This document shows, in pieces, positions 1-10,881 of a stretch of 64,000 nucleotides of DNA. How positions within the stretch are numbered: the stretch's first letter is position 1; each line of letters starts with the position of its first letter. A model generated the notes under the pieces. The model had not been told where the DNA came from. It worked only from the letters and a program-made list of their open reading frames with translations, and ran no database searches. The DNA lies in assembly GCA_964059195.1 (NCBI GenBank), contig CAXKWD010000002.1, positions 152,537,042 to 152,601,041 of the forward strand, written 5' to 3'. A program made the translations under genes and the position numbers. Source of the stretch: Ectobius pallidus. Taxonomy: Eukaryota; Arthropoda; Insecta; Blattodea; Ectobiidae.

Positions 1-410
1 TCCAAATGTGTAAACGATATAATTCTCTATCACTTCAAAATGCTCTTCTGGATTTTGACTTGTCATTGAATCAGTACATAGGACTTCTTCATAAACTGTT
101 ATATGTTCCATATGATTTGGCTTGATTTTTAGATTGTCTTGTTAAATTAATTGTAGTTATTGTAAATCATTTATGTATTTTTTTTTCTTTATCCTCGCAC
201 ATTCGTTCATTTATTGTATTGTATTTTTTTATAGTGTAAAACATGTATTGGCGAAACTACGCCAACTGTAATTGGGAATTATTCCTGAAGTTGGCAGAAT
301 AAAATAAATAAATTTCCAATATAATAAGTGCAACAATGACGTAGCCAGAAAATAATTGCAGGGAAGGTCGGACGTGCTTGGGGGGTTTGGAATACCCCCC
401 AAAAATGGGG
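1..410. other. AT-rich stretch, no gene seen
   Basis: No credible coding region. An A-rich stretch at about 299-314 follows a short segment ending in ttggcagaat, which looks like the 3' tail of an old retroposon, but no body of such an element could be recognised. Confidence 0.4.
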
Positions 411-1140
411 TCAGGGGTCCATTCCCAGAAAATTTTTAAATATTGAACTAATGAAAATCACATTTTACGCTATTTTAGCACAGAAAAACTAGTTAGGAAA
501 TTTGTTTACCATACTCGATGACATGCCAATGTAAATAAGAAATCATTACCTAAGGGGGGGGGGGGTCCATCCCCGGAACTTTTTTAAGTCCTGAACTAAT
601 GAAAATCACATTTTACGCTATTTTAGCACTCAAAAACTAGTTAGGAAATTTATTTAACATACTCTTTAAGACCTGCCAATGTAAACAAGAAAATGTTACC
701 TAAGTCGGGTGTCCACCCCCGGGAAAGTTTTAAATATTGAACTAACGAAAATAACATTTTACGCTATTATACCACTGAAAAACTGGTTATGAAATTTTTT
801 TACCATACTCTAAGACATGCCAATGTACATAAGGAATCATGACCTAAGTGGGGGTCCACCCCCGGAAAATGTTTAAGTATTGAATTAATGAAAATCACAT
901 TTTACGTTATTTTAGCACTAAAAAACTAGTTAGGAAATTTGTTTACCATACCCTTAAGACATGCCAATGTAAAGAAGAAAATGTTACCTAAGTCGGGTGT
1001 CCACCCCCGGGAAATTTTTAAATGTTGAACTAATGAAAATCACATTTTACGCTGTTTTAGCACTGAAAAACTAGTTAGCAAATTTGTTTACTATACTTTA
1101 AGACATGGCAACTTAAACAAGAAATTGTTACCTAAGTTAT
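411..1140. repeat. Tandem array, five copies of a ~146-bp unit
   Basis: Five head-to-tail units begin near 415, 563, 706, 850 and 996. Each starts with a C-rich block of the gtccaccccc type, continues with gaactaatgaaaatcacatt and tttagcac, and ends in a block containing gacatgccaatgta and ttacctaag. Copies differ by scattered substitutions and by the length of a G run near 556. It reads as a small satellite and has no conserved open frame. Confidence 0.85.
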
Positions 1141-1840
1141 AATACTTATTACTATTTATAAGAAAAATTGAATAACACATGGAACAGTGGACATAATAGG
1201 CCTACTCATTATGTTATGAAAAGAAAATAACTGCTATATCATATTTGACACACCAACAAATCTTGTTTAATTAAATAATTTTTTTAAAAATACAAATATA
1301 TAATTTTAGGTTTTGACTTTTGGGGGTCCTAACCCCCATAGCCCCCCTTCTCTAATTAACTGTGGATTCTGCTTCCATGTTGTCAATTTGGTAAAACTTC
1401 TGCTAATTGTCTTAAAAGAAAACACCTGACTATAATAATTATTAATATACATTTTTTTCTTGCGCCCCCCCCCACCCCCGGGTATTGGCGCCCATGTCTG
1501 TCGAAATTCTTCATCTTTATCTTTATAAAAAATTAGAAGAGACCTTTTGAAGTTATAGAACTTGACTGTTTTTATTTTTAACATATAAAACTCTAATTTT
1601 GCAACAATTTTCAACCCTCCCCCCAGAAAATTCATAAATGATCGTATTTTGCCCCCCCCCAGAAATTTCAATGACGCAGTCTGCGTCTTAACCCCCCCCC
1701 CCCCCCTGTGGGCACCCCTGCTTAATCTAAAGAATATATGTAGGCTATATAAAGAAATGAGAGAGAAAAGTAACTATTTAAGAAGAAAGAAAAACAAAAA
1801 CATTGATAACTTAATAATAAAACTAACTACATTAACTACA
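1141..1840. other. C/G-run-rich sequence, no gene
   Basis: Homopolymer C runs near 1466, 1617, 1651 and 1690 dominate. Short open frames here are compositional and show no family resemblance. The segment may be the remainder of the element that carries the array just upstream, because both contain gtagcc/gacgcag-like borders, but its ends were not resolved. Confidence 0.4.
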
Positions 1841-2358
1841 GTAAGTGTCGAATCCGGGATTTTTGTGGATTTGTGGTGATGAATGGGAGGTCGCGCCTAA
1901 GCATACCAATAATCACAGATGCAGTACACTCCCGCGTCCTCACTACTATCTCATCATCAACCAGGTGAGTACTAGTCGTCACCGGAATCCCTTAGTCTGG
2001 AAGCCAGACTTCAGGCATCGGCGTCGACCAGTAGGTCATCCTGGTATCACGAAGTCATGTCCGGGTGTTTGTTATCCTTTATTTGTAATTTGTCTTATGT
2101 CCTTGTATGTCTCATAGCATAGGCCTAGTCTCGTTGCCTTTGTCCGTGTCTGCTATTTATATCCTCTTATTTTGCTTTGTGGGAAATTCTATTTGTTGCT
2201 TCATCCAACAACTTCCACGAGTAGGGGTCTCTTATGATGTTCGCTATTCGCCTACCTTGAAGTAGTCTCTGAAAGGGCTCCCTCAACTGACCAGTGTTTT
2301 GGCATTCCCAAGGTGGATCAAACCTTGGGATGGCTGTAGATGTCGCAGTTCTAGTCTT

Positions 2359-3029
2359 TCATGTACGTTCATGAAAATATCGTAAAGTCCTACGTCCTGT
2401 GTTGCTTTCTTCCCATCTGGTTTGCCACATATCCAGTATCATATTCTTGACGTCCCTTGTTGTTTCAACTCGAGTCTCAAGTATGAATTCTGCACGAGCC
2501 TGCAATCCCTTTTTAACCCAGAATGTAACTTCTTTTTGCCTTATAAGGAGATCCAGTGGTATGACCCCAAGGACTGTGGTTAAGGCATCTGTCGCCGTTG
2601 TTCTGTAAGCTCCTGTTAGTCGTAGAAGGATTCCCCTTTGAAGACTACGGAGCTTCGCAGCTAGCTTGATGTTTTTTAACCGATGGGCCCAAATTCCTGC
2701 ACCATCCCCCACTATTGATACCAGTATTGCCTCATGATACAATTTCATCACCCTTGGGGGAAGACGAAACTTGGTCATTCCAAGATTGATGGATTCGTTC
2801 ATTAGTCTATTGGCTTTTGCGCGTACTCGTTCAATATGGGTCATGAAGGTAAGATTTTCGTCCAGGTCAATCCCTAGATATCTCACCGTTCTGCTTCTCC
2901 TTATGCTTTGTCCATTTATCTTGAGCGTTGGGTTACGTAGAAGCTTCCCTTTAAGAAAAATATAAGTTGTCTTTGCTGGTGCCAGTTTTAGTTTTACTTC
3001 TGCACACCAGTTACCTAATTTTTCTAGAG
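2359..3029 (-). pseudogene. Non-LTR retrotransposon RT, C-terminal part (R1-like)
   Basis: The minus-strand frame encodes the region after the RT active site and the thumb of a non-LTR retrotransposon polymerase. Visible stretches are KLGNWCAEVKLKLAPAKT, YLGIDLDENLTF and LTGAYRTTATDALTTVLGVI, the last typical of R1-clade elements from memory. The frame is open to its stop at 2359. It is split from its upstream part by the hAT element at 3030-5579, and the reading frame matches exactly across the insertion when one copy of the 8-bp duplication is counted. The first residues of the apparent open frame up to 3063 come from the hAT terminus, not from the RT. Downstream sequence to about 1840 is probably its 3' untranslated region. 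Confidence 0.85.
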
Positions 3030-3204
3030 CAGGGGTGCTCAAACGGTCGATCGCGATCGACAAGTCGATCGCGAGTGCTTTTTGAGTAGATCTCGAGAAG
3101 AAAAAAAAATTTAATAAGTAGGTAGGTAACTAATAAAATAACACTGCTTGCGGCAAAAGGTGGCTTTATCAAAGGAACGCGCGGCACTTGTCAAAGAAAA
3201 GCCG

Positions 3205-3248
3205 CGTTGTTTCTAGACTAGACAGTGGAGTCTAGTCTAGAAACAACG
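3205..3248. repeat. Perfect 19-bp hairpin in hAT 5' region
   Basis: Arms 3205-3223 and 3230-3248 are perfect reverse complements containing tttctagactagac, separated by the six bases agtgga. The hairpin lies between the left terminal repeat and the transposase start, about 170 bp upstream of the ATG, where the promoter or transposase-binding region is expected. Confidence 0.85.
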
Positions 3249-3415
3249 AGAGACAGTACAGTCTAGTTTCGGGCGGCGCGTTTGACGGGAACATTCGAGA
3301 CTTTCGTTCACGCCGATATAAATGTTGCGCCTGCAGGAATTGGAGTCATTCTGAATTGTAACTTGATGGCGATACTACGTCGATAAGTACAAAGTTTATT
3401 ATTAAATAGTGGAAA

Positions 3416-5257
3416 ATGAGTGCAGTGAAGAAATCTAAAACGTATCATTTTAATAAGGATTGGGAGGAAGAATTTTTCTTTTGTATGGTGAAGGATAAGT
3501 GCATTTGTGTTATTTGTCGTGCGTCAGTTGCAATACCTAAGCGTGGTAACTTAGAGAGGCATCATAAAACGGTTCATAAAAACTATGAAAAGGATTTTCC
3601 GCCACAGAGTGAATTAAGAAAACTAAAGGTACGTGATTTGATATCTTGTTTGAAAAAAGAACAATCCATGTTCACAAGACCAGTCAAACAATCAAAAGCT
3701 GCTACGATCGCGTCATTTAAAATATCTCATATATTGGCGAAACACAAGAAACCATTCGAAGATGGATCGGTGGTGAAGGAAGCATTTATTGAAGCGGGTG
3801 AGACTTTATTTGGAGATTTTAAAAATAAAACAGAAATCATGTCTGCTATTAGAGAACTTCAGTTATCTCGTCCGACTGTCACAAGGCGTATTGAAGTCAT
3901 GAGCCAGGACATCGCAGATAAACTAAAACATGATATCATGGAATGTACATACTTTTCTTTACAGTTCGACGAATCCACCGATATGACAGACACTGCCCAG
4001 CTGTGTATTTTTATTCGGATGGTATTCAATGACATGTTGGCTAAGGAAGAATTTTTGACAATCATACCTCTGAAGGGGAAGACCCGTGGCGAAGATATAT
4101 TTGACGTTTTCTTCAATTTTGTAAAAAACTACGAGCTACCAATATATAAATTAGTGTGCATTACAACCGATGGAGCACCAGCAATGACTGGAAACAAAAA
4201 CGGTTTTGTGGCATTGTGTCGAGCTAATGAAGAATTCCCTTCATTTTTTTCATTCCATTGCATTATACATCAACAAGTTTTGTGTTCAAAAGTTTTAAAC
4301 ACGGAGGAAATTATGGGCATTGCGACAAAAATTGTGAATTCCATCCGTGCACGTAGCTTGCAACGGCGGCTCTTTCAGTTGCAGTTGGAAGATAGGGAGT
4401 CAGCTGAACACACTGATTTAGTTCTTCACACGGACGTCAGGTGGTTGAGTCGCGGAAAATTCCTAGAAAGGTTTCAAGAATTATTGCCCGAAATAACAGC
4501 TTTTCTAGACGAAAGAGGTGATGACACTCAGATTTTGAAAAACGAAAAATGGCTAAATGATTTGGCATTTTTGACTGACATCACAATGCACTTAAACACC
4601 GTTAACTTGGAGCTTCAAGGTAAAGGAAAAACTATTATTGAGATGATTAGCGCAGTAAACGCATTCAAAAGTAAATTGCAACTTATGATAGATCAACTGA
4701 AAAGAAAGGATCTGAAACATTTTCCGTCTTTGAAAGCAAGGATTCCTCAGTTGAATTATGATACGTATGAGGCTGAATTATCAAATATTTTGGGACAATT
4801 CGAAATGCGTTTTCATGATTGCAGTAAATTGGAAAATATAGCATCATTTATGAGTTATCCTTTTTCATGTAAAAACATTGAGGAATTAGCTACTGAAATA
4901 GCCAGTCAGTTTAATATGAACTCATGTTCTGTTGAAAATGAGTTGGTGCAGATTATATCAGATATACATCTCAAAGCTACAGCATCTGATACAAATTTCT
5001 GGTGTTTTATATCTGAAGATAAATATCCGAATGTAAGGCAAATCGCCCTTCAACTGACGGCATTTTTTGGGTCAACTTACTTGTGCGAGTCTGCATTTTC
5101 TGAAATGAAGATAATTAAGTCAAAATATCGCAATCGACTAACTGACGATCATATGTCATCATGCTTGCGATTAGCACTCAGTGGTTACGTACCATCTTAT
5201 GAAAAGTATGCTGAGGACATGCAGTGCCACGCTTCAACATCCAAAGCCACTCCTTAG
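3416..5257 (+). CDS. hAT transposase, BED zinc finger (613 aa)
   Basis: Cut-and-paste transposase of the hAT superfamily, resembling the ZBED5/GTF2IRD2-like group of animal genomes. A BED-type zinc finger lies at residues 29-57, with likely ligands C31, C34, H50 and H54. The RNase H-like catalytic core shows FDESTDM (D185) and TTDGAPAMTG (D252), then HCIIHQQVLCSK and VRWLSRGKFLERF. The C-terminal dimerisation region from about residue 550, FFGSTYLCESAFSEMKIIKS, contains the expected glutamate (E558). The ATG at 3416 has the context gaaaATGa and opens before the zinc finger, so the frame is full length. A polyadenylation signal aataaa lies at 5301-5306, 44 bp after the stop. No frameshift or stop interrupts it, which is unusual in this window. 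Activity itself cannot be judged from sequence. Confidence 0.95.
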   Translation: MSAVKKSKTYHFNKDWEEEFFFCMVKDKCICVICRASVAIPKRGNLERHHKTVHKNYEKDFPPQSELRKLKVRDLISCLKKEQSMFTRPVKQSKAATIASFKISHILAKHKKPFEDGSVVKEAFIEAGETLFGDFKNKTEIMSAIRELQLSRPTVTRRIEVMSQDIADKLKHDIMECTYFSLQFDESTDMTDTAQLCIFIRMVFNDMLAKEEFLTIIPLKGKTRGEDIFDVFFNFVKNYELPIYKLVCITTDGAPAMTGNKNGFVALCRANEEFPSFFSFHCIIHQQVLCSKVLNTEEIMGIATKIVNSIRARSLQRRLFQLQLEDRESAEHTDLVLHTDVRWLSRGKFLERFQELLPEITAFLDERGDDTQILKNEKWLNDLAFLTDITMHLNTVNLELQGKGKTIIEMISAVNAFKSKLQLMIDQLKRKDLKHFPSLKARIPQLNYDTYEAELSNILGQFEMRFHDCSKLENIASFMSYPFSCKNIEELATEIASQFNMNSCSVENELVQIISDIHLKATASDTNFWCFISEDKYPNVRQIALQLTAFFGSTYLCESAFSEMKIIKSKYRNRLTDDHMSSCLRLALSGYVPSYEKYAEDMQCHASTSKATP

Positions 5258-5587
5258 TTAAGTTTAACACCATATGTAACTCTTTTGTTTTGTAACAACC
5301 AATAAACTCGCAATTTTGAATAACTATGAGTTTTTTCATTGATATTGTAGAGAAGAACCTAACTAAACCTAACCCAAACCTTGACTAAAATAATGTACCT
5401 ATACTGCGCAGAAAGCTAATATCTATATATGCTACGGTACGCCCTACCTAGGTAGGTAGGGTGTATCGTGTATGTACGACAACCCTGCATCACACACACT
5501 TGCAGTCTCTCAGAGTCGATCGTAAGTAGTCTAAAAATATTGAGGTAGATCGCCAGCAGTTCAAGTTTGAGCACCCCTGTTCTAGAG

Positions 5588-5680
5588 TCTTATTTGTTGT
5601 ACATTCCAATTCTAGTCTTGTGTCTGCCTCAAACACCAAAAGTAAGTCGTCTGCGAAAGCGATAGAAATACGTTCCGAAA
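5588..5680 (-). pseudogene. Non-LTR RT fragment with FADD active site
   Basis: Continuation of the R1-like reverse transcriptase on the far side of the hAT. The minus-strand frame reads RISIAFADDLLLVFEADT, containing the FADD form of the catalytic YxDD box of RT motif C. It runs in frame toward the insertion and joins the downstream part at 3029. Upstream it stops at a SINE-like head beginning near 5681, so the rest of the polymerase and the endonuclease are missing. Confidence 0.85.
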
Positions 5681-5870
5681 AACCGAGCGAGGTGGCCGCG
5701 TTCGGGAGGTCCCAGTTTCAAATCCCGGCCAATTTGACATGGGATTTTTTATGGTTTCCCTAGTCGTAAAGGCAAATGCCGAATTGGATATTTACATACC
5801 ATGAATCATCCTCACCATTTCATCCTGCAGCCTATCATATGCCTTTAAATCAATATCAGTTGACATTTAC
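5681..5870 (+). repeat. tRNA-derived SINE-like sequence
   Basis: A tRNA-like head starts with accgagcgaggtggccgcg (box A-like) and is followed by cagtttcaaatccc (box B-like), then a non-tRNA body. It truncates the R1-like RT. Related heads occur at 38045-38110 and, in reverse, at 42210-42296. Exact ends and target duplication were not found. Confidence 0.6.
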
Positions 5871-5879
5871 TCCATTTAG

Positions 5880-6086
5880 GCCAGGTTTCTGAAACGCTAG
5901 ATATCTATTAGATTGCATTAATTCGTCCATAAGTGTTTCTGTAACGTCAGATGACGGTTATTCATTCAATGAAACACTCTATAAATTATCGGTAGACAGA
6001 TCACTAGATATCTCACGAAACTCCAGATAAACATTCAATATGGCGGACGTGCAATACATTTATGCTGGTGTATGTTTCGTTATTAT
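5880..6086 (+). mobile_element. Possible PIF/Harbinger-type 5' end
   Basis: A tta trinucleotide is followed by ggccaggtttctgaaac, which looks like a Harbinger-type terminus with a TTA target site. The next 200 bp reach an ATG at about 6034 that opens a short frame (MADVQYIYAG) interrupted by the hAT element at 6087. The matching right end was not found, so this is tentative. Confidence 0.3.
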
Positions 6087-7130
6087 TAGAGCCCGGATTT
6101 CCATGCAAATGCATGTTTTTATATACTTTGGTTAGACTTCTCAAACTTTGTAGTTACTCATTACATGACCTATGGATTCCAAATAAACATATTTTTTCCG
6201 TGCATGTTTGCATATTTCGGCCTTTTTATGGCAAAATTCATGCATAATGGATGTTTTGGATTCTTTTGGTTTAATGTAGCATATTAAGACGTTTTTAATG
6301 CATATAAACCCTCATTTTCTGGTTTTAGTGCATAATATCAAGTTACCATGCATAAATGTGCATATTGTGAATGTACCTCCCTAAAATCTTGGCTTTTCAA
6401 TGAAACGTAAAAATGTTGTATTGTATTATCATTGTTATTTGATTGACTTGGCAACAGAGTCTGCCACCTGCATCAATTTGAGAGTGCAAACCAAGGCTTG
6501 TAAACTACAGAAAAGTTTACTGATCTTGAGTGCAAACTACTGTTTACCCTTAATAAACAGTAATATAATACACCAGGCTACTAAAGAAAATGCCGACTCG
6601 CCGACCTTCCATTGAAAGAAAACTGCTAAACAGAATGTTCACTGCTTGAATTCGTCAGTCACTTGCCATTGTTGAAGACGTTTAATTGTCTTTAGAATCG
6701 TGCTGTGGAGAAATGGGTGTGACAGTTAGGGAAAAACTTAAGAAGGTACTTAGTTCAAATCCTGATCTTAAACATCTGAAAACAGTGAAAGACGCATTAT
6801 GTGGAAAAGAAATGTACAAGACATGGAATTCGATCTCACCCTCAGTCAAATTTCTTCCCTTAAGTATGCACCTGTTACTTCTTGTGAAGTAGAAATATCA
6901 TTTTCTGCGTTCAAGAATGTCCTAACTGATAAACGCACGAGTTTAAGTGAGAAGAATTTCGAAAAACTCGTTGTTGTATGTTGTTTTAAGAGAAATTGAA
7001 ATATATTGCAGAACATTGCGGATTTTTGATAGTGCATGTTTCGCCCTTCATTGTGCATATTTGGAGATACGATAGTGCATGAATGCATGCATGTTTTTAA
7101 GTTTGATAGTGCATGAAAATCCGGGCTTTA
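6087..7130. mobile_element. hAT deletion derivative, 1044 bp
   Basis: Ends are TAGAGCCCGGATTTCCATGC on the left and, reading inward from the right, TAAAGCCCGGATTTTCATGC. The 8-bp target duplication gttattat is perfect at 6079-6086 and 7131-7138. The interior is rich in gcatattt/gcatgttt repeats and keeps only the tail of a transposase, so the element is non-autonomous. Confidence 0.9.
6799..6999 (+). pseudogene. hAT transposase C-terminal remnant
   Basis: The frame shows CEVEISFSAFKNVLTDKRTS followed by NFEKLVVVCCF. This matches the hAT C-terminal dimerisation pattern (cysteine-glutamate, Ser-Phe-Ser, Tyr/Phe-Lys, Leu-x3-Arg). The catalytic core is absent. It sits on the + strand near the right end of the 1044-bp element, consistent with an internally deleted copy. 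Confidence 0.75.
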
Positions 7131-7254
7131 GTTATTATGTTAGCATTTTATGCTACATTATGTTATTAGCTTGTTATGGTATTAAATGAAAAGCAGTAAT
7201 AAAGCTGGCATTGGTTATTAATTTGTGTGTGAAATTATTCATAATACGAGAAAA

Positions 7255-7934
7255 ACTGTGGGTCGCGGAAGGGTTACAGATGGGTCGCGACTCGATCCTA
7301 AAACTATCAGAAACCATCGAATAAACCATCAGAAAAGATCCGAAAAATCGAAACAAATCAAATTGTGTTTTGATTGTTTTCTTGATTTTTGGCATCTGGG
7401 GCAGACAACAGAACCACTATATCCCTCCCAGATGACTCACACAGTCACACAGGTGGTGCACACTCTCAATCGAAACAGTCCCAAAAATCTCATTAATATA
7501 GTATTCTTACTTAAAAACAGCAATTTTGCCTGAAAAATTAAAATGGTCTTTGTGTACTTTTATAACTGTAGTTTTTATCTTTGAAGGAACACTTGTTAGT
7601 GAGTACGAAACACTTATATATAACACTTACATATATTGCAAACATATACCTATTGTTAAATAAATAAATGTTTTGCTGCAAAGTGCTTATATTTTGTCAA
7701 CCATTTTAGAATCAGAACACAAATTGTTTATCAATGATCAATCTGTATCTTCAAAAAAGTATATATAATTTTATATATAGGCCTATATATGCAATATTTG
7801 ATGGTAAATTATATATACATAAGGAAGGGATACGATACAAATAAGGTTTTTTACTCCACCATGGACCGATGGACCGTGGAGGTATTCCGATAAGGAAAAG
7901 TGGGTCACCAGCTGAAAAAGGTCGAGAAGCACTG
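7255..7934. mobile_element. hAT right-end fragment
   Basis: The right border reads gtcgagaagcactg, whose reverse complement CAGTGCTTCTCGAC is a typical hAT terminus, and it is followed by gtctaggc, a plausible half of an 8-bp duplication. gggtcgcg motifs at 7259 and 7280 are typical of the interior of such elements. No left end or transposase was found. Confidence 0.55.
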
Positions 7935-8879
7935 GTCTAGGCTACTAATGTATCCATCGTTTACTTGTATTACTTTCATTTTCTGTTGTAACATTTTTAT
8001 GAATACATTCACATCATATTTTCTTGCCGGTCATCTTCATTGCCAGATCGTATAAGGCCTAGGTTTATATAGAAGTAAATATTCCCTGAAAGAAATACTG
8101 CAGCCTTTCGAGAATCAAGAAGTACGATAATATTCAGTTTAAAAAAAATGTAGCTTAAGTATATTAATTTTATTTTTGACGCAATAATTTATTTAAAAAA
8201 TATTGCACTTTTGCAGCACGAATATTAATACATAATCATCTTCTTTCTCGTCATCTTCATCCTGAGACTATAATTAGGCCTAGTGATGTATAAAGCAAAA
8301 ATATTCCCTGAAAGAATTACCCGAAATATAGGTCTTTGGCGATGTTGAGTTTCGGAAAAGGATCAGGCTGTCAAAGCAATTACCTATTTATAAATAGTCC
8401 ATAATGTAGAGTAAGGAACACCTGCAAGCATGCCTTTCTAAGCGTTAAATAGCCCATCATTAAGAATAGGGAATAAATCGAAGCATTCCTTTCTCAGTGG
8501 TAAATCAGCTGCAATTAATACGTTACGTTTTATGCATTACGTTTTCAGATTGTAATGCCATGGGTGACATTTTCTCGAATGCACAAGTCTCGAAGTCGAA
8601 ATTGCCGAAGTTTCTCTCATATGTGTTACATTCATTTTACCAGAGAAACAGCAGACAGAAATTTCAGCCATTTTGAATACAATAGCTAGAAGCGCTCCCA
8701 TCGGTTACTGTGGCTGTCGACTCAATCACGTCCAATTTGATATTACAGTACGCATCGTGTCTCCATCTGTTGACAAAGTGCTCATTTATCAGACATATAG
8801 CTCCTGATATAGCCTCGAAGCTAAAAGGAGCATAAACACAGCTTTAATAAAATAAAATAAAATAAAATAAAACTTCCTT
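7935..8879. other. Non-coding, with a diverged direct duplication
   Basis: No gene. About 90 bp around aatattccctgaaagaa is present twice, near 8020-8105 and 8230-8320, both preceded by catcttcat and a taggcctag segment. An (aataa)n simple repeat at about 8846-8872 ends a likely old retroposon tail. Confidence 0.5.
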
Positions 8880-9094
8880 AAACCGAGCCAAGATGGTAAC
8901 GTCTGGTAACCCCAATGCCTGGATAGAAGACTGGTACTAACGGACGGAACGGTGGTTCACCTAAATAGAAGAGGAACGTCAAAGCTGGCAGCGTTATTTG
9001 CGAGGGTGGAGAAATGGAGTGGCAGCTTAGAGCAAAAGGAGCGGAGATGATACCAGCAAAGGGAATATGAAGGCACATAGGTAGGGGCTGATTC

Positions 9095-9513
9095 CTTAAG
9101 GCTGTTACAGGTAAATTGCCATAGTATCATGAGTAAAACTGTAGAATTTTGGAACTTAATAGATAAATGTAACCCGGACGTGGTTATCGTACGGAATCAT
9201 CGCTAAACTCGGACATTTATGATTCGGAAATATTCAGACCAGATTGTAGAGTGTATAGGAGAGATAGAAATGGAAGGGGAGGGGGGACTTTTATTTGCAC
9301 TAAATCAGAACCAAACAGTAGACTGCTTTGGATAGAAGAATGAGTAGAAATGATGGCAATCGAAATTAATGAGCATACAAATGATATAAACAACCTAATA
9401 ATAATAGCTTGTTTGCAGACCACCTTGTGAGACTGGTTATAGAACACTTCGTAAACTGGTAGAGAAAACCTCATCAGAAAAAGGGAAAAACATAATTATT
9501 GCAGGAGATTTAA
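9095..9513 (+). pseudogene. LINE endonuclease domain, N-terminal part
   Basis: Beginning of the apurinic/apyrimidinic-type endonuclease that nicks target DNA for non-LTR retrotransposition. The frame reads LLQVNCHSIMSKTVEFWNLI, then CNPDVVI, then frameshifted pieces recognisable as RDRNGRGG, and finally a GDLN motif at about 9505-9515 where the SINE begins. Stops and at least two frame changes show decay. The next endonuclease pieces lie after the SINE (about 9789-9893, ending LDVY) and after the Tc1 element (12181-12260, with the catalytic SDHNAV). Confidence 0.8.
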
Positions 9514-9788
9514 ACTACAGATCCGTCAGCCCGGGTTCGATCCCCGGTACCTCCTCAGATTTTTCTGAGGTAGGGAGGTCTGGTAGGGGTGCACTCAGCC
9601 TCGTGATTCAAATTGAGGAGCTACTTGATAGAGAAGTAGCGGCTCCGGTCATGGAAACCACCATTAACGGCCGTGGGTGTCGGCATGCTGACCACATGCC
9701 CCCCAATCCTGCCATCTGCCTATAGGTAGATGACGCAGCGGTCGGGTGGTAGGCCTTCGGGGATGTCGCGCCACGGAGTTTAGTTTAG
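9514..9788 (+). repeat. SINE, 5'-truncated copy
   Basis: Same family as the complete copies at 50865-51182 and 61517-61830. It starts inside the tRNA-like head at actacagatccgtc, so box A is missing, keeps box B (gggttcgatcccc), and ends ccacggagtttagttta. It interrupts the LINE endonuclease next to its GDLN motif. Confidence 0.9.
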
Positions 9789-10104
9789 GGAAGCTAATGG
9801 GAGAAGCTCAAACCCTCGCAAACCTGCTGGTGTGGGATCATGGGTTAGTGCAGGCCGTCAAAGCAGGTACTCGGCAAGCAGCTGTACTAGATGTACACTA
9901 GTGTCCAAAATTAAAGCAACAAACCGAAATTTCATCTTTGGTGGTTTATTTTGCCACAAAACAGTATAAACAGGTGATAGTAACGTATACACAATATGAG
10001 GAATAAAGAAAATAAACTATTGCAACGTTTATGCATACCAGTAAAACAAAACGCCCTGTTTTTTTTCCGGCGTAATGACTTTCACACACATCCAGAAAAA
10101 TGTG

Positions 10105-10876
10105 TTAATGTGCTCTGTACGGGGTGTAATCTCCTCTGGCAGCAATACTAGCCTCACAACGGCGTGGCATGCTGTGAATAATGTCATCAATATTATTTTG
10201 AGGCAATACCGCCCATTCTTCCTGTAGAGCAGCTCGCAAGGCCTGGAGAGTGGTTGGTGGATGTTCACGTGAAGCAAGTCGTTTCTCTAGTGCATCCCAG
10301 ACATGCTCTATAAGATTCAAATCAAGAGAGCGAGCAGACCAATCCATGCGTGCGATATCTTCAGTTTCCAGGAAAATATCCACTACCTGTGCTCTATGAG
10401 GACGAAGTCTGGGCCCACAGCACCTCGAAACAACCGCACATGAGATGCCAAGATCTCGTCACGATAATTGACAGCATAAATCTTGTCGATTTACCCGTAC
10501 AACTTCATGAAGAGGTGTTCGAGTAGTCAACAGAATTCCTGCCCACACCATTATTGATCCACCTCCATATCGGTCTCTTTCCACAATGTTTGCGTCCCGA
10601 AATCGTGTTCCAGGTTCTCTCCAGATGAGAATCCGTAGAGAATAATTTTCAAGACAAAATCTGGACTCATCTGTAAAGAGAACATTGGCCCACTGTTCGA
10701 CCGTCCTGTTGGCGCGTTAAGGGTCCACATACAGCAGGTCTCCGACAATAAAGGCCTCTCTGCCGAAGCCTTCTGTACACTGTTTGCCTCGATACAACTG
10801 TTCCAGTGGATGCTGTGAGGTCAGATGCCAGTTGTCGTGCAGTACTACGGCGGTACTGTCGTGCCCTTACAGCCAA
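10105..10876 (-). pseudogene. Tc1-type transposase, middle and C-terminal part
   Basis: Minus-strand pieces, in order: a helix-turn-helix segment (RRSTARQLASDLTAS, then SRQTVYRRLRQRGLY), the first catalytic region (DESRFCLEN), WREPGTRFRDANI, GGGSIMVWAGI, and the C-terminal SLDLNLIEHVWDALEKRL with the third acidic residue of the DD34E triad. The MDDNARPHR-type box with the second aspartate is disrupted near 10390-10420. Frameshifts separate the pieces, so the gene is dead. Confidence 0.85.
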
Positions 10877-10881
10877 ATAAC

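Larger units (their letters stand above)
3030..5579 (+). mobile_element. Complete hAT transposon, 2550 bp
   Basis: Both ends carry a perfect 15-bp terminal inverted repeat, CAGGGGTGCTCAAAC. The element is bracketed by a perfect 8-bp target duplication, ttctagag, at 3022-3029 and 5580-5587. The left subterminal region has a 14-bp palindrome TCGATCGCGATCGA at 3047-3060, and similar GATCG motifs recur near the right end. It contains one uninterrupted transposase gene. Intact ends, an intact frame and a perfect duplication point to a recent insertion of a potentially autonomous copy. Confidence 0.95.

Noticed and set aside
1306..1879. Open frames across the C-run region
   Set aside because: Low-complexity translation of C/G homopolymers.
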